From positions 84,668,341-84,732,340 of the forward strand of contig NC_077237.1 of assembly GCF_947179165.1 (NCBI RefSeq): a stretch of DNA of 64,000 bases, in the 5' to 3' direction. Within the stretch, counting starts at the first letter, position 1. Each line of letters begins with the position of its first letter. A model generated the notes under the pieces. That model was not told where the DNA came from, did no database searches, and worked only from the letters and a program-made list of their open reading frames with translations. The translations under genes and the position numbers were made by a program. This document shows, one piece after another, positions 1-10,269 of the stretch. The stretch is from Solanum dulcamara. Lineage: Eukaryota > Streptophyta > Magnoliopsida > Solanales > Solanaceae.

Positions 1-731
1 AGATTTTTGTTTGAAGTGAATTGATTTTCATTTTTTAACTTTTAGCTCAATTTCTTAGTTCGCCAGAATTCACGAATTTCAATCTGTGCAGAAAATTTGA
101 GTCTATGAAATGAGTGATGCAATGCAAGGTGATTTGCGGTATCTGAATAAGTAAATGTTTGTTTGACTTTGCTTGAGTGTGGTTCAGGACTAAGTTGTTG
201 CATACTTATGTCTATGTAGTGATTTTTTAGCTCAATCAAAAGGGAAATGATTGGATGTTTGCTTTCCTGTGTTTGATGTGTAGTTTTCTTCTTTAATTTT
301 AGGGCTCAATGTTAGTATCTTTTCTTTTGGGATGATAAGCTAATGAAGGGATATGTATGATCGTTGAATGGATTAAAATGCAAATTTATCCTTGTTAATT
401 ATGAAGTAGAAACAAAATACAATTTTATTGAATATTAGGATTGGAACAGATTGGGCCAAAATTAGAGTGGAATAGGATGCATATAGCCAACGCGAAAAGT
501 TTTTGATTGAGGCGTTGTTATTGTTGTTGTTAGTTGTTACTTCATTGGTTCTGGCACAGAAAGTCCCAAAAGTAATGAAGTTCTTGGCACTTTCGGTATT
601 CCTTTGTAATGTTAAGCTTAAACTGATTCTTCCTCATAAAATTCATTCCCCTATGTGTTGACCTCTATATGCTATCAATATGAGAGTTTGCTTAACAAGC
701 ACTGGCTTTTTTCCTGTTACAGGGATTCAAG
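1..731 (+). other. Upstream region and 5'-leader intron of the HVA22-like gene
   Basis: No coding region is supported here. A pyrimidine-rich tract followed by ttacag ends at 722, just before the start codon at 732. This looks like a splice acceptor, so the leader probably contains an intron whose first exon lies in this stretch or left of the window. No promoter could be identified. Confidence 0.5.
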
Positions 732-2538
732 ATGATTGGATCTTTTCTCACCAGAGGGCTTGTGTGAGTTTGAAAATGTTCCATTATAAATGTTTAAGCA
801 CTAGTAGTCCTAGTTTTTCTATTGCTCAACACCCCTATTTGTGAGTTTTCCTTTTCCTCGTGCAGGATGATTTTTGGTTATGCTTTTCCTGCTTATGAGT
901 GTTTTAAGACTGTAGAAATGAACAAACCTGATATTCAGGAACTTCGCTTCTGGTGTCAATATTGGTATATTGCAGCATTTGCTCTGTCGATCTCTTAAGT
1001 ATCTTCTCGTTAATCTTGGCTGTAATTTCCCCATTCCTCCTATTTTTCAGGATCTTAGTTGCTCTATTGACAGTTTGTGAAAGGGTTGGCGATGCTTTTG
1101 TTTCATGGTAATCGTACGAAATTTTGGCTGTGTATATAAACTAGTGTTAAATCCATCTAGTGCTAACACTTTTGTTATGCTTTGAAGGGTTCCAATGTAC
1201 AGTGAAGCTAAGTTGGCATTCATCATATATTTGTGGTGCCCCAAAACTAAGGTATTCCGCATAATATCCTCTCCTGTTTGAAAGAAAATTTAATCTTCGA
1301 TTAGTTCCGGTGGCATCTTTTTCTAATTGTTTAATTTTCTCATAAAATTATTGCAGGGAACAACATATGTCTATGATTCCTTCTTTAAACCGGTAGTGTT
1401 AAAGCATGAAACCGAGATTGATCGTAATTTGTTGGAGTTGAGGACAAGAGCTGGAGATTTGGCGTTTCTGTACTGGCAGAACTCTTCTAGCTATGTGCAG
1501 ACGAGGTTTTTTGATATATTGCAATTTATTGCTTCTCAGTCAACTCCTCGCCCAACTCAGGTTTTCATCAGTTTTTCAGAATTAATCTTGCTATCTCAAT
1601 CATGCTCTCTCTTTGAGTCATGCTATTTCCCAAAATGGTGTTAGTTGCTTGACATCTGAACTCTTATTTTCATTAGGAGCACAAATTTGCTTGTCCAGTT
1701 ATATAACAAATGGTTTTACTATTTATTAACTCATATGGCTTTACCTGAGATCTTTTTTTTTTTTCTTTCTAAATAGCACTTATGTGCTAGATATACTTAC
1801 AAGTTGTTCCATTGTTTGGGGATTTGCAGAGTATATTGGGTTGTGTTCTAGTTCTTACAAGATTGCGGCTAATTAGTGCCTTTAGGGACTAATTCGTACT
1901 TAGAGATTGGAATTGAAGAATTATAATTTCAGGAGAAATTTTCTTGCCTATGCTTATTGCATGCATTTTGTCGCCTATTATCACGACTTCCCAGCTACAA
2001 TCTTCTCTCCACAATTGTGTTACTGGAATTTAACTCCCATGTTATAGAGGGTCAATTTTGAGCTTTTTTCTTGAAATTGCAGCCACAAAAGCAAGGAAGT
2101 AGAGGCCGCCAACGCACTGTAACACCACCAAAACGCAGATCAGCTGCTCCAACAACAAAGGTACAGACTGAAAAACAAGCACCTCCTGCTTCTACCGTTT
2201 CTGCAAGTGAAAATGAAGCAGACACAAAGGAAAAAGTGAAGCCCTCACAACCATCTCCTGTGGCTACCCCTGCTTCTGCTGCTTCCTCCTTAAATGCACA
2301 AAAATCTACTCCAACTGAAGCCCTCGCTCAAATCACCAAAGCTTCGAGTCTAAGCAAAACTCAATTGTTGCAGATTGATCTAGTGCCTTCCTCAGACAAT
2401 CAAAGTGCAAAACCTCTTGTCGATACAGTCATGGAGGACAATCAAAGTGTAAATCCTGTTGTTGATACAGTAATGGAGGAAGCAGTTCGAGTAACACGTG
2501 CCAGATCAAGGAGGACACGACTTGCACCCAATCCTTGA
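732..2538 (+). CDS. HVA22-like (TB2/DP1 family) ER membrane protein, HVA22i type
   Basis: Six coding exons join in frame: 732-763, 866-964, 1051-1107, 1188-1251, 1357-1560 and 2083-2538, giving 303 aa. The N-terminus MIGSFLTRGLV, the stretch around FGYAFPAYECFKTVE and WVPMYSEAKLAFIIYLW match the TB2/DP1/HVA22 domain (about residues 1-100), which carries hydrophobic hairpins that shape tubular ER membranes. RTRAGDLAFLYWQ and QSTPRP follow, as in Arabidopsis HVA22i/j. The last exon encodes a long low-complexity tail rich in Ser, Pro, Ala and Thr that ends in a basic Arg-rich stretch; it contains a 14-residue tandem duplication. HVA22 proteins are known as stress- or ABA-linked membrane-traffic factors; the role of this copy is inferred. 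All introns follow GT-AG. A plant-wide homologue search would settle i versus j type. Confidence 0.93.
2395..2478 (+). repeat. In-frame 42-bp tandem duplication in the HVA22-like tail
   Basis: Two adjacent 42-bp units (2395-2436 and 2437-2478) encode DNQSAKPLVDTVME and DNQSVNPVVDTVME. They differ by a few substitutions and keep the frame, so the tail has lengthened by 14 residues. Confidence 0.85.
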
Positions 2539-3047
2539 CTTAGATGGTGGGTAAAAGGATGCATTCTAGGATGTTGAGTTCAATGTACATGTCAGATCTT
2601 CTTTCATTAATTATCTGAAGTTTTCCATGAATTTTGTTTGCATGGATTGAGAAATGAAGGGGTTGATCATGAGCCAATGAAACTTTGAGCTTCTTAGAGA
2701 GTTTCTGTAAAAGCAGATAGCCAGAACATATCGCGCTGTCCTTGGGATGGACTTAAAAAGATTTTAATGATAAACTGAAGTAAAACTCAGTTCTGAATGC
2801 CCTACTATTTTGTCACTCTTGCTTCTTTTCTCAAGTTTTTTGCTGTATGTATAACTTGGTTTTTCCTTGCTTCATTTGGGTTGAAGGCTTGTGCTGGACT
2901 AAGATATTTTACATAAAAAATATGTTGCTTTATAAGAAGTCTTCACTATGCAGCCATCCATATTCATGAACCACACCACAAATATTGAAGCACTCGTATG
3001 TAATGGAGCACATAGAAAGCTGGGATGGAGATTTGTACCTCAAATTA
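2539..3047 (+). other. 3' UTR and flank of the HVA22-like gene
   Basis: The stretch follows the TGA at 2536-2538 and has no supported open frame. It probably holds the 3' UTR and polyadenylation region. No repeat was recognised before the repeat block starting near 3048. Confidence 0.5.
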
Positions 3048-3796
3048 TAGGGGTGGCATGGTAAGGTATGTTGCCATATTGAAAACTTTGGTTTGTTAAT
3101 TTCGATTTTGATTTAAAAAAATACTATATTATTACCATACTAAATTAGTTAAGTATGATTCTGTCACGACCCAAAATGGGCCGTGAGTGGCACCCACACT
3201 TAACCTCCTAGGTGGGAGAACCAACAATACAAACCCCAACTAATAAATATAACAATAACGCGGAAGCTCAAATAAATACGTTTTCCCAAAACCTAAAAGT
3301 CATCACATGAAGGACATCTAAATTATAAAACTAAGTCTGGAAATATCAAACACCAGAATAAACAAATAACAAGATGTGTCCGAAAACTAAGACACCATGC
3401 CATAACCGAGAGAATTCATCATGAGCTAGAAGGATAGCTCACCCTGAAATCCGATGATCTTGACACTGACTAGAGCTGAGGTCGAGTCGAAGTCTGTGGA
3501 ACACTCGCTGCACTCCACAAAATAAAACAAGAAAAGATACAAGTAGGGGTCAGTACAAGACAACATGTACTGAGTAGGTATCATTGACTGACTCAAAATA
3601 GAAATTAATATTCATAAAATAATAGTGAAAAATCAACAACACTTAACAGGTGGCAACCAATGAACAATTACATAACCAGTCAATAATATCAAGATCACAC
3701 ATAAGGACTCAAACCTCCACATCACACTCTTTTGAAATATGAGTTTTTGGAGATTGGGTAGTATTAAGTAATTTTAATTTATTTCTCTTTAATATT

Positions 3797-3895
3797 ACCG
3801 TGCCGGAACGTGACACCCGATCCAAATATACCGTGTCGGAACGTGACACCCGATCCAAATATATCGTGTCGGAACGTGACACCCGATCCAAATAT
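3797..3895 (+). repeat. Three 33-bp tandem units inside the solo LTR
   Basis: Units at 3797-3829, 3830-3862 and 3863-3895 share the core cggaacgtgacacccgatcc and differ at only a few bases. Short tandem repeats in LTR U3 regions often form enhancer-like arrays; here that role is only inferred. Confidence 0.9.
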
Positions 3896-4720
3896 AATTA
3901 ATTTATCATTGCTTATGATTACATTCCACTTCATTAACTATATTTCATCAAGCCTTCTTTATTCAAGACACCATTTTTGATAGGGCAAGTTCAAGATTAT
4001 GGATTTCATGGCCTCGGGATTTTAGACCAATCACAACAACATATCAACCATCCAAACCACAACAATTAAATGTGTAGTAAACTTCACACATATTACTCAA
4101 TGAATATCAATCACTATTAAGAGTCTATCTATGATATAGAATAAAAACCATAACCTACCTCAACCGAAGAACCGAAGTAAAGCAAGTTAATCCACCAATG
4201 TCCCTCCTTTCTTCAATGCCTCAGACCGTTTTTAATCTATCAAGTATATAATATTTATAAGTAAACTAGTCCGTAGACAGCAATATTATTTATATGTTTA
4301 ACCTAGACCCCACAACTCATCCAAATCTATAATCAAATTCCTAAGTTTAGATACAACTAATATCTCAAGTCTCATATTCCTAAATCTTAAGAAAGGGTTA
4401 AGCCTTAATTTCTTCCAATATCATAAATTTGATGATATTCATATAACATCTTACACCTAATATTTAATTACCCATCTCAATATATCAAAACATAAATTAA
4501 AATATGATAATTGTAAGAATAATTTACTACAAAAATAAGAAGTGCGAAGGTGGACAAACTGCAGAACTGAGCCACAACCTATGTACACTATTTTCATTAT
4601 AGCTAACTTTTTTTTTTTCATATTACCCCAATGTAGGAACGACAGGTAACATGATTTGGAAGTTCAGCTTTTCCATATTCATTACTCTTTTTCCCAATAC
4701 TAAATGGACATTAAGTAATA

Positions 4721-4722
<2 letters not shown>

Positions 4723-4758
<36 letters not shown>
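4723..4758. repeat. (AT)n microsatellite in the solo LTR
   Basis: An uninterrupted TA/AT dinucleotide run of about 36 bp. Confidence 0.9.
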
Positions 4759-4760
<2 letters not shown>

Positions 4761-5439
4761 TATCCTAGCAGGTAATTCACAAAACAATTCATCACCTGAA
4801 ACAAATTTTCTTAAGGAGGCCTTCGATTGCCTCTTCGTCCGCCTCCGCAGGTACACCCTTCTCTTCTCCTTTCTTTTCTAATTAAAATAATTATGTATTA
4901 CAATTCATAAACCCTATTCTTTTATTTTAATAATTTGTATAGCGTATTAAATAAATTATTAACTTAATCCACTAAATAAATTAGTTATTTAAATTTACCC
5001 CTCAACTAAATAACCTCAGTTATCAATTAGTCCAAAGTACCTATTAAAAATTTATGGGGTGAGTCTTTTATGAAATAAAAAGCCCTAGTATTCAAAACGA
5101 CCATTAAGGGTCGTTACAGATTCAATATTAATATTTTGTGGTATGATAAATCGATAGCTTTAATTTGTTTGACTTTGACTAATTACATATACTCATATAT
5201 AGCAGAGAATTATAACTTCGGCTTTTCAAAAAAGGCCTAAATTATACATATAGAGATATTCAAATGAAAGTACAAATAATTTTCTTCGTTAATCAATTAC
5301 ACACATCTTTTTAATTCAAGATAAATCATCAAAGTTCCACGCCTAAATAATTAATTTGTAGTAATAATAATTTATATATTTGTTAGTATGATAATAACAT
5401 ATATGAATTGTATTGGTAACTATATACATTAGAGAAACA

Positions 5440-6215
5440 GAAATTTAGTAAAATCTCAAATTTTCATGTATATTAGTTAATAAATATTTTAAATTATGAC
5501 AAATCGACTTTGTTTGGCCTCAAATTTTGTGGGTCCATCGCGACAACATATTGAACGATAATGGTGGCCTATACATGATTCATACCACCTTTTTTTTGGA
5601 GTTTATGAATTACAAAACAGGAATTTAGAAAAATTTTAATTTTTCGTGTATATTAGTCAATAGATTTTTTGGAATATAGCCGACTGACTCCATTTGGCCT
5701 CAAATTTATGGGTCCATCCGCGACAACCTAGTGAACGATAATGGTAGCCTATACAAGATCCATTCCACCTTTTTTTTTGGAGTTTATGGGTCACAAATAG
5801 GAATTTAGCAAATAGTCGTCCTACCTTGATATGAGTAAGGTCTGCGTACACTTTGCCCTCCCCAGATCCCACGTTGTGGGATTTCACTGGTTGTTGTTGT
5901 TGTAAATAGGAATTTAGCAAAATTTTGGTTTTCATTTGCATTAGTCCATGCATATTTTAGAATATGGTTGATTGACTCTGTTTGAGCTCAAATTTTGTAG
6001 ATTCATCCACCACGACCTGGTGAATGATTGGAGTAGCCTATAGAGGATAAACACCACATTTTTAAAAGTTTATGGGTCACAAAATAGGGATTTAGCAAAA
6101 TACTGATTTTTCACATATATTAATCAATGGATTTTTTGGAATACAAACGACCGACTCTTTTTGACTTCAAATTTATGGGTCCATCCACGACCACCCAATG
6201 AACTATAATTTCAAA
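5440..6215 (+). repeat. Satellite type A, first block (about four ~180-bp units)
   Basis: Degenerate units carry the anchor gtgggtccatcc, followed by a gaacgataatgg-like motif and ggagtttatgggtcac. Anchors lie near 5531, 5710, 6000 and 6178. Spacing is about 179 bp except where a SINE insertion lengthens one unit to 290 bp. The ~180-bp period resembles Solanaceae satellite families; identity to a named family was not established. Confidence 0.8.
5813..5903 (+). mobile_element. 5'-truncated SINE (Au-like 3' half) inserted in satellite DNA
   Basis: The 91-bp insert contains taaggtctgcgtacac, then ccccagatcccac, and ends in (TTG)n. It is flanked by a perfect 18-bp duplication, aaataggaatttagcaaa, at 5795-5812 and 5904-5921. 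This is a clear retroposition signature. The tail sequence is shared with the LINE fragment near 15.2-15.3 kb. Confidence 0.9.
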
Positions 6216-7092
6216 AAATGAAAAAAATCGCTTAATTTCGCTTGTGCATCCCCTAAATGTGATGAATACATCGTGCATCATGCCGAGACTACACATACTG
6301 CTTCCCCTGTACTTACTAAGGGTCCTATAAAAGTTTCAAAAAAAAATTGACTGAAAGTCATATCACCAGAATATTCATATGCTAAAACACACAAAAATAA
6401 GAAAATTATCTAATTCCGCTTCTGTGACCCTAAATGCTATGAATACGTTGTAGATCGTGCGGAGGCTATATACACTTCTCCCTCGGGTACTTACGGAGGG
6501 TCCCATAAAGCTTTCAAAAAAAATTAATTAAAATTCATATCATCAAAATATTCATGGGCTAATACAGACGAAAAAAGACTTGTGCGGCGGCCCCTATATG
6601 CTATGAATACACCGTGGATCGTGTCGAAGCTACACGTACTGATCCTCCGAGTACTTACAAAGGGTTCCATAAAGGTTTCGAAAAAAATATTTATCAACAG
6701 TCATATCACCAAAATATTAATGGGCTAACACACATAAAAAATGATGAAATCGACTAATTCCGCTTGTGCAACCCTAATATGCTATGAATATGTCGTGAAT
6801 CGTGTTGATTCTATACGTACTTCTCTCCCGAGTACTTATGGAGGGTCCCATAAAGGTTTCAGAAAAACATTGATCGAAAGTTATATTATTAAAATATTCA
6901 TGGGCTAACATTCACTGGGTTGTTGTTGTTGTTATTCATGGGCTAATAGAAACGAAAAATGAAAAAATTGTCTAATTCCGCATGTGCGGCCCCTAAATGC
7001 TATGAATACACCTTAGATCATGTCGAGACTACACTTACTGATCCCCTGGATACTCTCGGGGAGCCTCATAAAGGTTTTGAAAAAAAAATTGT
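6216..7092 (+). repeat. Satellite type B (about five ~180-bp units)
   Basis: Units contain ctaattccgcttgtg, then cctaaatgctatgaatac, a cgtactgat-like stretch and agggtcccataaaggtttc. The tatgaatac anchors at about 6261, 6438, 6602, 6783 and 7001 are 164-181 bp apart, except the last interval, which includes a 38-bp SINE-related insertion. By eye the units are not alignable to type A. Confidence 0.8.
6909..6932 (+). mobile_element. Extremely truncated SINE/LINE tail insertion (24 bp)
   Basis: The insert is essentially cactgggttgttgttgttg, the last bases of the SINE seen elsewhere here. It is flanked by a 14-bp duplication, tattcatgggctaa, at 6895-6908 and 6933-6946. The duplication shows it is an insertion and not a chance TTG run. 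Confidence 0.75.
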
Positions 7093-7490
7093 GGGTCCAT
7101 CCACGATGACCTAGTAAACGATATTGGTAGCCTAAACACAATTCACACCACTTTTTCGGAGTTTATGGGTCACAAAATAGAAATTTAGAAAAATCTCAAT
7201 TTTTCATGTGAATTAATTCAGACATCTTTTAGAATATGGCTGATTGACTGCGTTTGACCTCAAATTTTGTGGGTTCATTCGGGACGACCTAATGAACGAT
7301 AATGGTATGCTAGCTAAACGGATCCACACCGCTCTTTTTGGAGTCTATGGGTCACAAATCACGAATTTAGCAAAGTCTTAATTTTTCGATGTATTAGTGT
7401 ATGAATTTCTTGGAATATGGCCGATTGACTCCGTTTGACCTCAAATGTTGTGGGTCCATCTGCGACGATGACCTGGTAAACGATAATAAT
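7093..7490 (+). repeat. Satellite type A, second block (about three units)
   Basis: Anchors gtgggtccatcc (7093), gtgggttcattc (7271) and gtgggtccatct (7452) recur at 178-181 bp, with the same ggagtttatgggtcac segment as the first type A block. Type A thus brackets type B. Confidence 0.8.
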
Positions 7491-7509
7491 TCATTGGTAT
7501 AATATTTGG

Positions 7510-7512
<3 letters not shown>

Positions 7513-7554
<42 letters not shown>
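7513..7554. repeat. (AT)n microsatellite
   Basis: A TA/AT dinucleotide run of roughly 42 bp at the right edge of the satellite block, followed by degenerate gaatacatact repeats to about 7610. Confidence 0.9.
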
Positions 7555-7556
<2 letters not shown>

Positions 7557-7670
7557 AATACATACTGAATACAAAAAATACATACTAAATACTATATCAA
7601 ATACTAAAATGTATCAAATATTTCGATTTCGATTTGGTAATTCGTTATCTACCATAGACGCACACCCCTA

Positions 7671-8186
7671 CCTAAAAACTGAGGCTTTAGAGCTTTTTAT
7701 TGGCATCGATCCATCTTATAATATTTAGTGATCTCTTCCTCTTCCTATGTTTGAGAAAAATCCTACTTTGCCTTTCAATAATCAGCTTGAGAAATCCTAT
7801 TGAAGCTTATTCATATTTTCTTGAGACTTGAAGGACAAAAAAATGCTCAATTTTGTATATAGAGAGTTGATATATTAGGCATCACAAAACACCTCTAATA
7901 TTTTTCGAGGAAAAAAAAATCATTCAATAATCATGCTAGTAAACTTCATGAATGTTTCAGTACGAGCATTATGTTTGCAATTTTTCACAAACTGCATGCT
8001 ACATCAAATTCACTATTCAATCATCATAAATGTGACAACAACGACAACATTATACCTAATATATCCCACAAGTGAAGTGAAGTTTGAAAAAAATATGATG
8101 TATACAAATTTTATCTCTATTTTTGTGGAGTAGAGATGTGTTTTCAATAAATACCCTCGCTCGACAGAAAGAAAAAGAAAGAGAAG
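7671..8186. other. Intergenic stretch, nothing recognised
   Basis: AT-rich sequence without a credible gene. Short open frames here are not supported by any family similarity or splice structure. Confidence 0.5.
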
Positions 8187-8206
8187 AAAAATTTGAAACA
8201 ATATGA

Positions 8207-8354
8207 CAACAACAACGAACCCAGTGTGATCCCACCATGTGGGGTCTGGGGAGGGTAGAGTGTACGCAGACCTAACCCCCACCTTAAAAGGTAGGGCGGC
8301 TGTTTCCGAAAGACCCTCGGCTTAAGAGAGAAGAAACAAGGGAAGAGAAACAAG
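8207..8354 (-). mobile_element. SINE (Au-like) with 21-bp target duplication
   Basis: Read on the minus strand, it runs from ccgagggtctttcgg through tgcgtacactctaccc to ccccacatggtggg and a (TTG)n tail. On the plus strand the tail shows as caacaacaacg. A perfect duplication, gaaaaatttgaaacaatatg plus a final a, flanks it at 8186-8206 and 8355-8375. Confidence 0.9.
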
Positions 8355-8375
8355 GAAAAATTTGAAACAATATGA

Positions 8376-8981
8376 TAGCCAAAAAAAATATGACAACAAA
8401 ATAACAAGATGCAAAATAAATGAAACAATAGATAGTAAATACACATAAAAGAAAAAGATTATTTTACAATGCGATTACTAAATAATACTACTAATTATAA
8501 GAAGCATAGAGGAGACCACTCGTTGCATCTCTTACACAAAGCGCGACAACATTCGGCTAACTATTAACCTTCTTAACCTAATCCGCATTCCTTCTTATAT
8601 AAGATCATGAACTCAGTAATTAAACTGAAGTTATGCCAAATCATGAGAAATGTGATAAAGGCAACGAATTCCCTTTTACAGGTAATTTATTCATATCACA
8701 AAAAGTAAGTAATAAGACGGTAGCAACTTGCCAAAGAAACATAATATGATACGTGCACAAAATAGGGACAAGATTACACGAATGACATTGATCATCATCT
8801 AGCGCATGCAATCATATATAGGTGAACATGGGGAAAAAAATCATAATTTTTTAAGTCGATAAAAATTAAGTATAATACATAAAGACCACCTTAAATTTAA
8901 CGCGTTTTATTTAGATCCCCCCCCTAAACTACGTATACTTCTTAAAGTTTTTTTTTTATATACATATATTACTATATATAT
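8376..8981. other. Downstream flank of the GASA gene
   Basis: It holds the probable 3' UTR of the minus-strand GASA gene next to 8981 and AT-rich sequence. A fragment near 8880-8950 (gaccaccttaaatttaac, then cccctaaact) resembles the end of a Mutator-like MITE but has no visible partner. Confidence 0.45.
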
Positions 8982-10184
8982 TTAGGGGCACTTGCGCTTG
9001 CCATGATGGGTGAGCATGTCATGGTAACAAGGGCAAAGCTCTTGGTTTCCAGAGGTGCCAGGAGGCACACAGTTACAACGAGCGCAGCAAGTCCCACAAG
9101 CTCTCAAGCACATTTTCTGCCTTGATGCTAGACGACATCTTCCCTCACATGCTGCTCCACAATCTGCAAAAATTTAAAGAGGACGAATTCAAAATTTTAA
9201 GCGTTCGTCTGCTCTTAGATTTTGACGTTAAATTTAAGTTTTTGAAGTTGCGATTTTTAAATTTAAAATTGTGTTTAAATAGGAGTTTGTGAGTAGAAGT
9301 GAAATTTTTCTCCAAAACTGGTCTAAAAATTTGAAAATATTTGAAGATTAGATTTTCAAATTAATTCTGATCAAATTTAAGGTCAAACAAATTAAAAAAA
9401 ACAATCTGGTGCACGATGCACTAAAGGTCCCACTATGCGCAGGATCTGAAAAAGGACCCGACCACAAGAGTTATGGTGAAACGCTAAATAGCTAAGTTTG
9501 TGGAAATAGAATATTTGTGACCATGAGTTGGAAATTCGTAGAAAATACTATTATTATTTATTTATTTTTGAAAAATTCAAGGTTTATGCATTGAAAAAAA
9601 CAATTCGATATGACATGATTTGTACATCTCAAAGATATTACGTAGACAGTCTATTGTAATAGAAACATTAGTAATTAATTTCACAGTTCGAGTTTGTAAT
9701 CTATAAATCATACGAAAATAATTTTACAGTTACTTCAATAACTCCGTGACTAAAATTAGTCCTGGCCAAGAAGGGGATGCATGTTAAAATTAGCAGTTAA
9801 TTTCACGCTCATTTGATACAACATGAAAATTGAATAATAGAGCTATAAGCTATATCAAACTTTTATTTAAATCATAAATAAAAGTTGATGGTTAAAAATA
9901 TATACACTTCAGGAGGGAATAATTAAATTACCTAATGTAGGGATGTAAGTAGGGGTGTAAGCACCCTCTGGTGCAGCCGTATTCACCTGAATTAATCATC
10001 AAATCTCATTAGCTATACGTTTTATATTAAACGATGAATTTCGTAGCTAATTTTTTTCCAATAGCAAATACTAAAAATTTAAAAATACCACTTGGTTGTT
10101 ATCATCATCATCAGCTTCCACAAGACGAACAACAAATAGAGAAATTAAAACCATAGTAATAAGAAGAAATTTGGAGATTGACAT
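8982..10184 (-). CDS. GASA/snakin (gibberellin-regulated) cysteine-rich secreted peptide
   Basis: Three coding exons join in frame: 10184-10092, 9986-9932 and 9163-8982, giving 109 aa. Residues 1-24 (MSISKFLLITMVLISLFVVR, then LVEA) form a signal peptide. A short acidic and Pro/Thr linker follows (DDDDNNQ, then TAAPEGAYTPTYIPTL). The last exon encodes the GASA domain with all 12 cysteines in family order: C..C..C.....C..C.CC..C.C, then CPC and a final KCP at the stop. The family acts in cell-wall-space redox, growth, hormone response or antimicrobial defence; which applies here is unknown. Splice sites are GT-AG in every intron. A TATA-like box lies about 75 bp upstream of the start. Confidence 0.95.
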
Positions 10185-10257
10185 GGCTATCGTACACCTC
10201 TTAAAAATAAACCTTTGCACTATAGTTTTTTAAAAGTTTTAAACTAAAGTACACTTC

Positions 10258-10268
10258 ATATAAATAGA
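10258..10268 (-). promoter_or_regulatory. Probable TATA box of the GASA gene
   Basis: The plus strand reads catataaatag, which is ctatttatatg on the gene strand, about 75-85 bp upstream of the ATG at 10184. Spacing fits a short 5' UTR. This is inferred from sequence only. Confidence 0.5.
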
Positions 10269-10269
10269 C

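Larger units (their letters stand above)
3162..5118 (+). mobile_element. Solo LTR of an LTR retrotransposon (1957 bp) with 5-bp target duplication
   Basis: The element starts TGTCACGACCC and ends GGGTCGTTACA, so it has TG...CA termini within an inverted repeat of about 11 bp. The identical 5-bp gattc flanks it at 3157-3161 and 5119-5123. There is no internal gag-pol and no second LTR, which fits a solo LTR left by recombination. Its length and the tgtcacgaccc start are familiar from Solanaceae Ty3/gypsy LTRs, but the family is not proven. It contains a 33-bp tandem repeat and an AT microsatellite. Strand is arbitrary. Confidence 0.85.
3048..7670. mobile_element. Possible interrupted hAT-like element (outer shell of the repeat block)
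   Basis: The left edge reads taggggtggcatgg and the right edge reads gacgcacacccccta-like sequence ending in cacaccccta, so the ends are inverted. AT-rich subterminal sequence with atttcgattttgattt on the left and atttcgatttcgatttgg on the right resembles the smaller element at 57834-58515, which starts with taggggtg and ends with caccccta. The solo LTR interrupts the left part and the satellite units lie within. No clean 8-bp target duplication is seen at the outer edges, so the two ends may not belong to one insertion. Confidence 0.35.

Noticed and set aside
4623..4881. Overlapping open frames on both strands through the AT microsatellite in the solo LTR
   Set aside because: They are dominated by Tyr-Ile dipeptides from (TA)n and lie in an LTR; no family match.
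8013..8446. Minus-strand open frames rich in Phe and Leu
   Set aside because: They read through a SINE and pyrimidine-rich flanks; target duplications explain the sequence.
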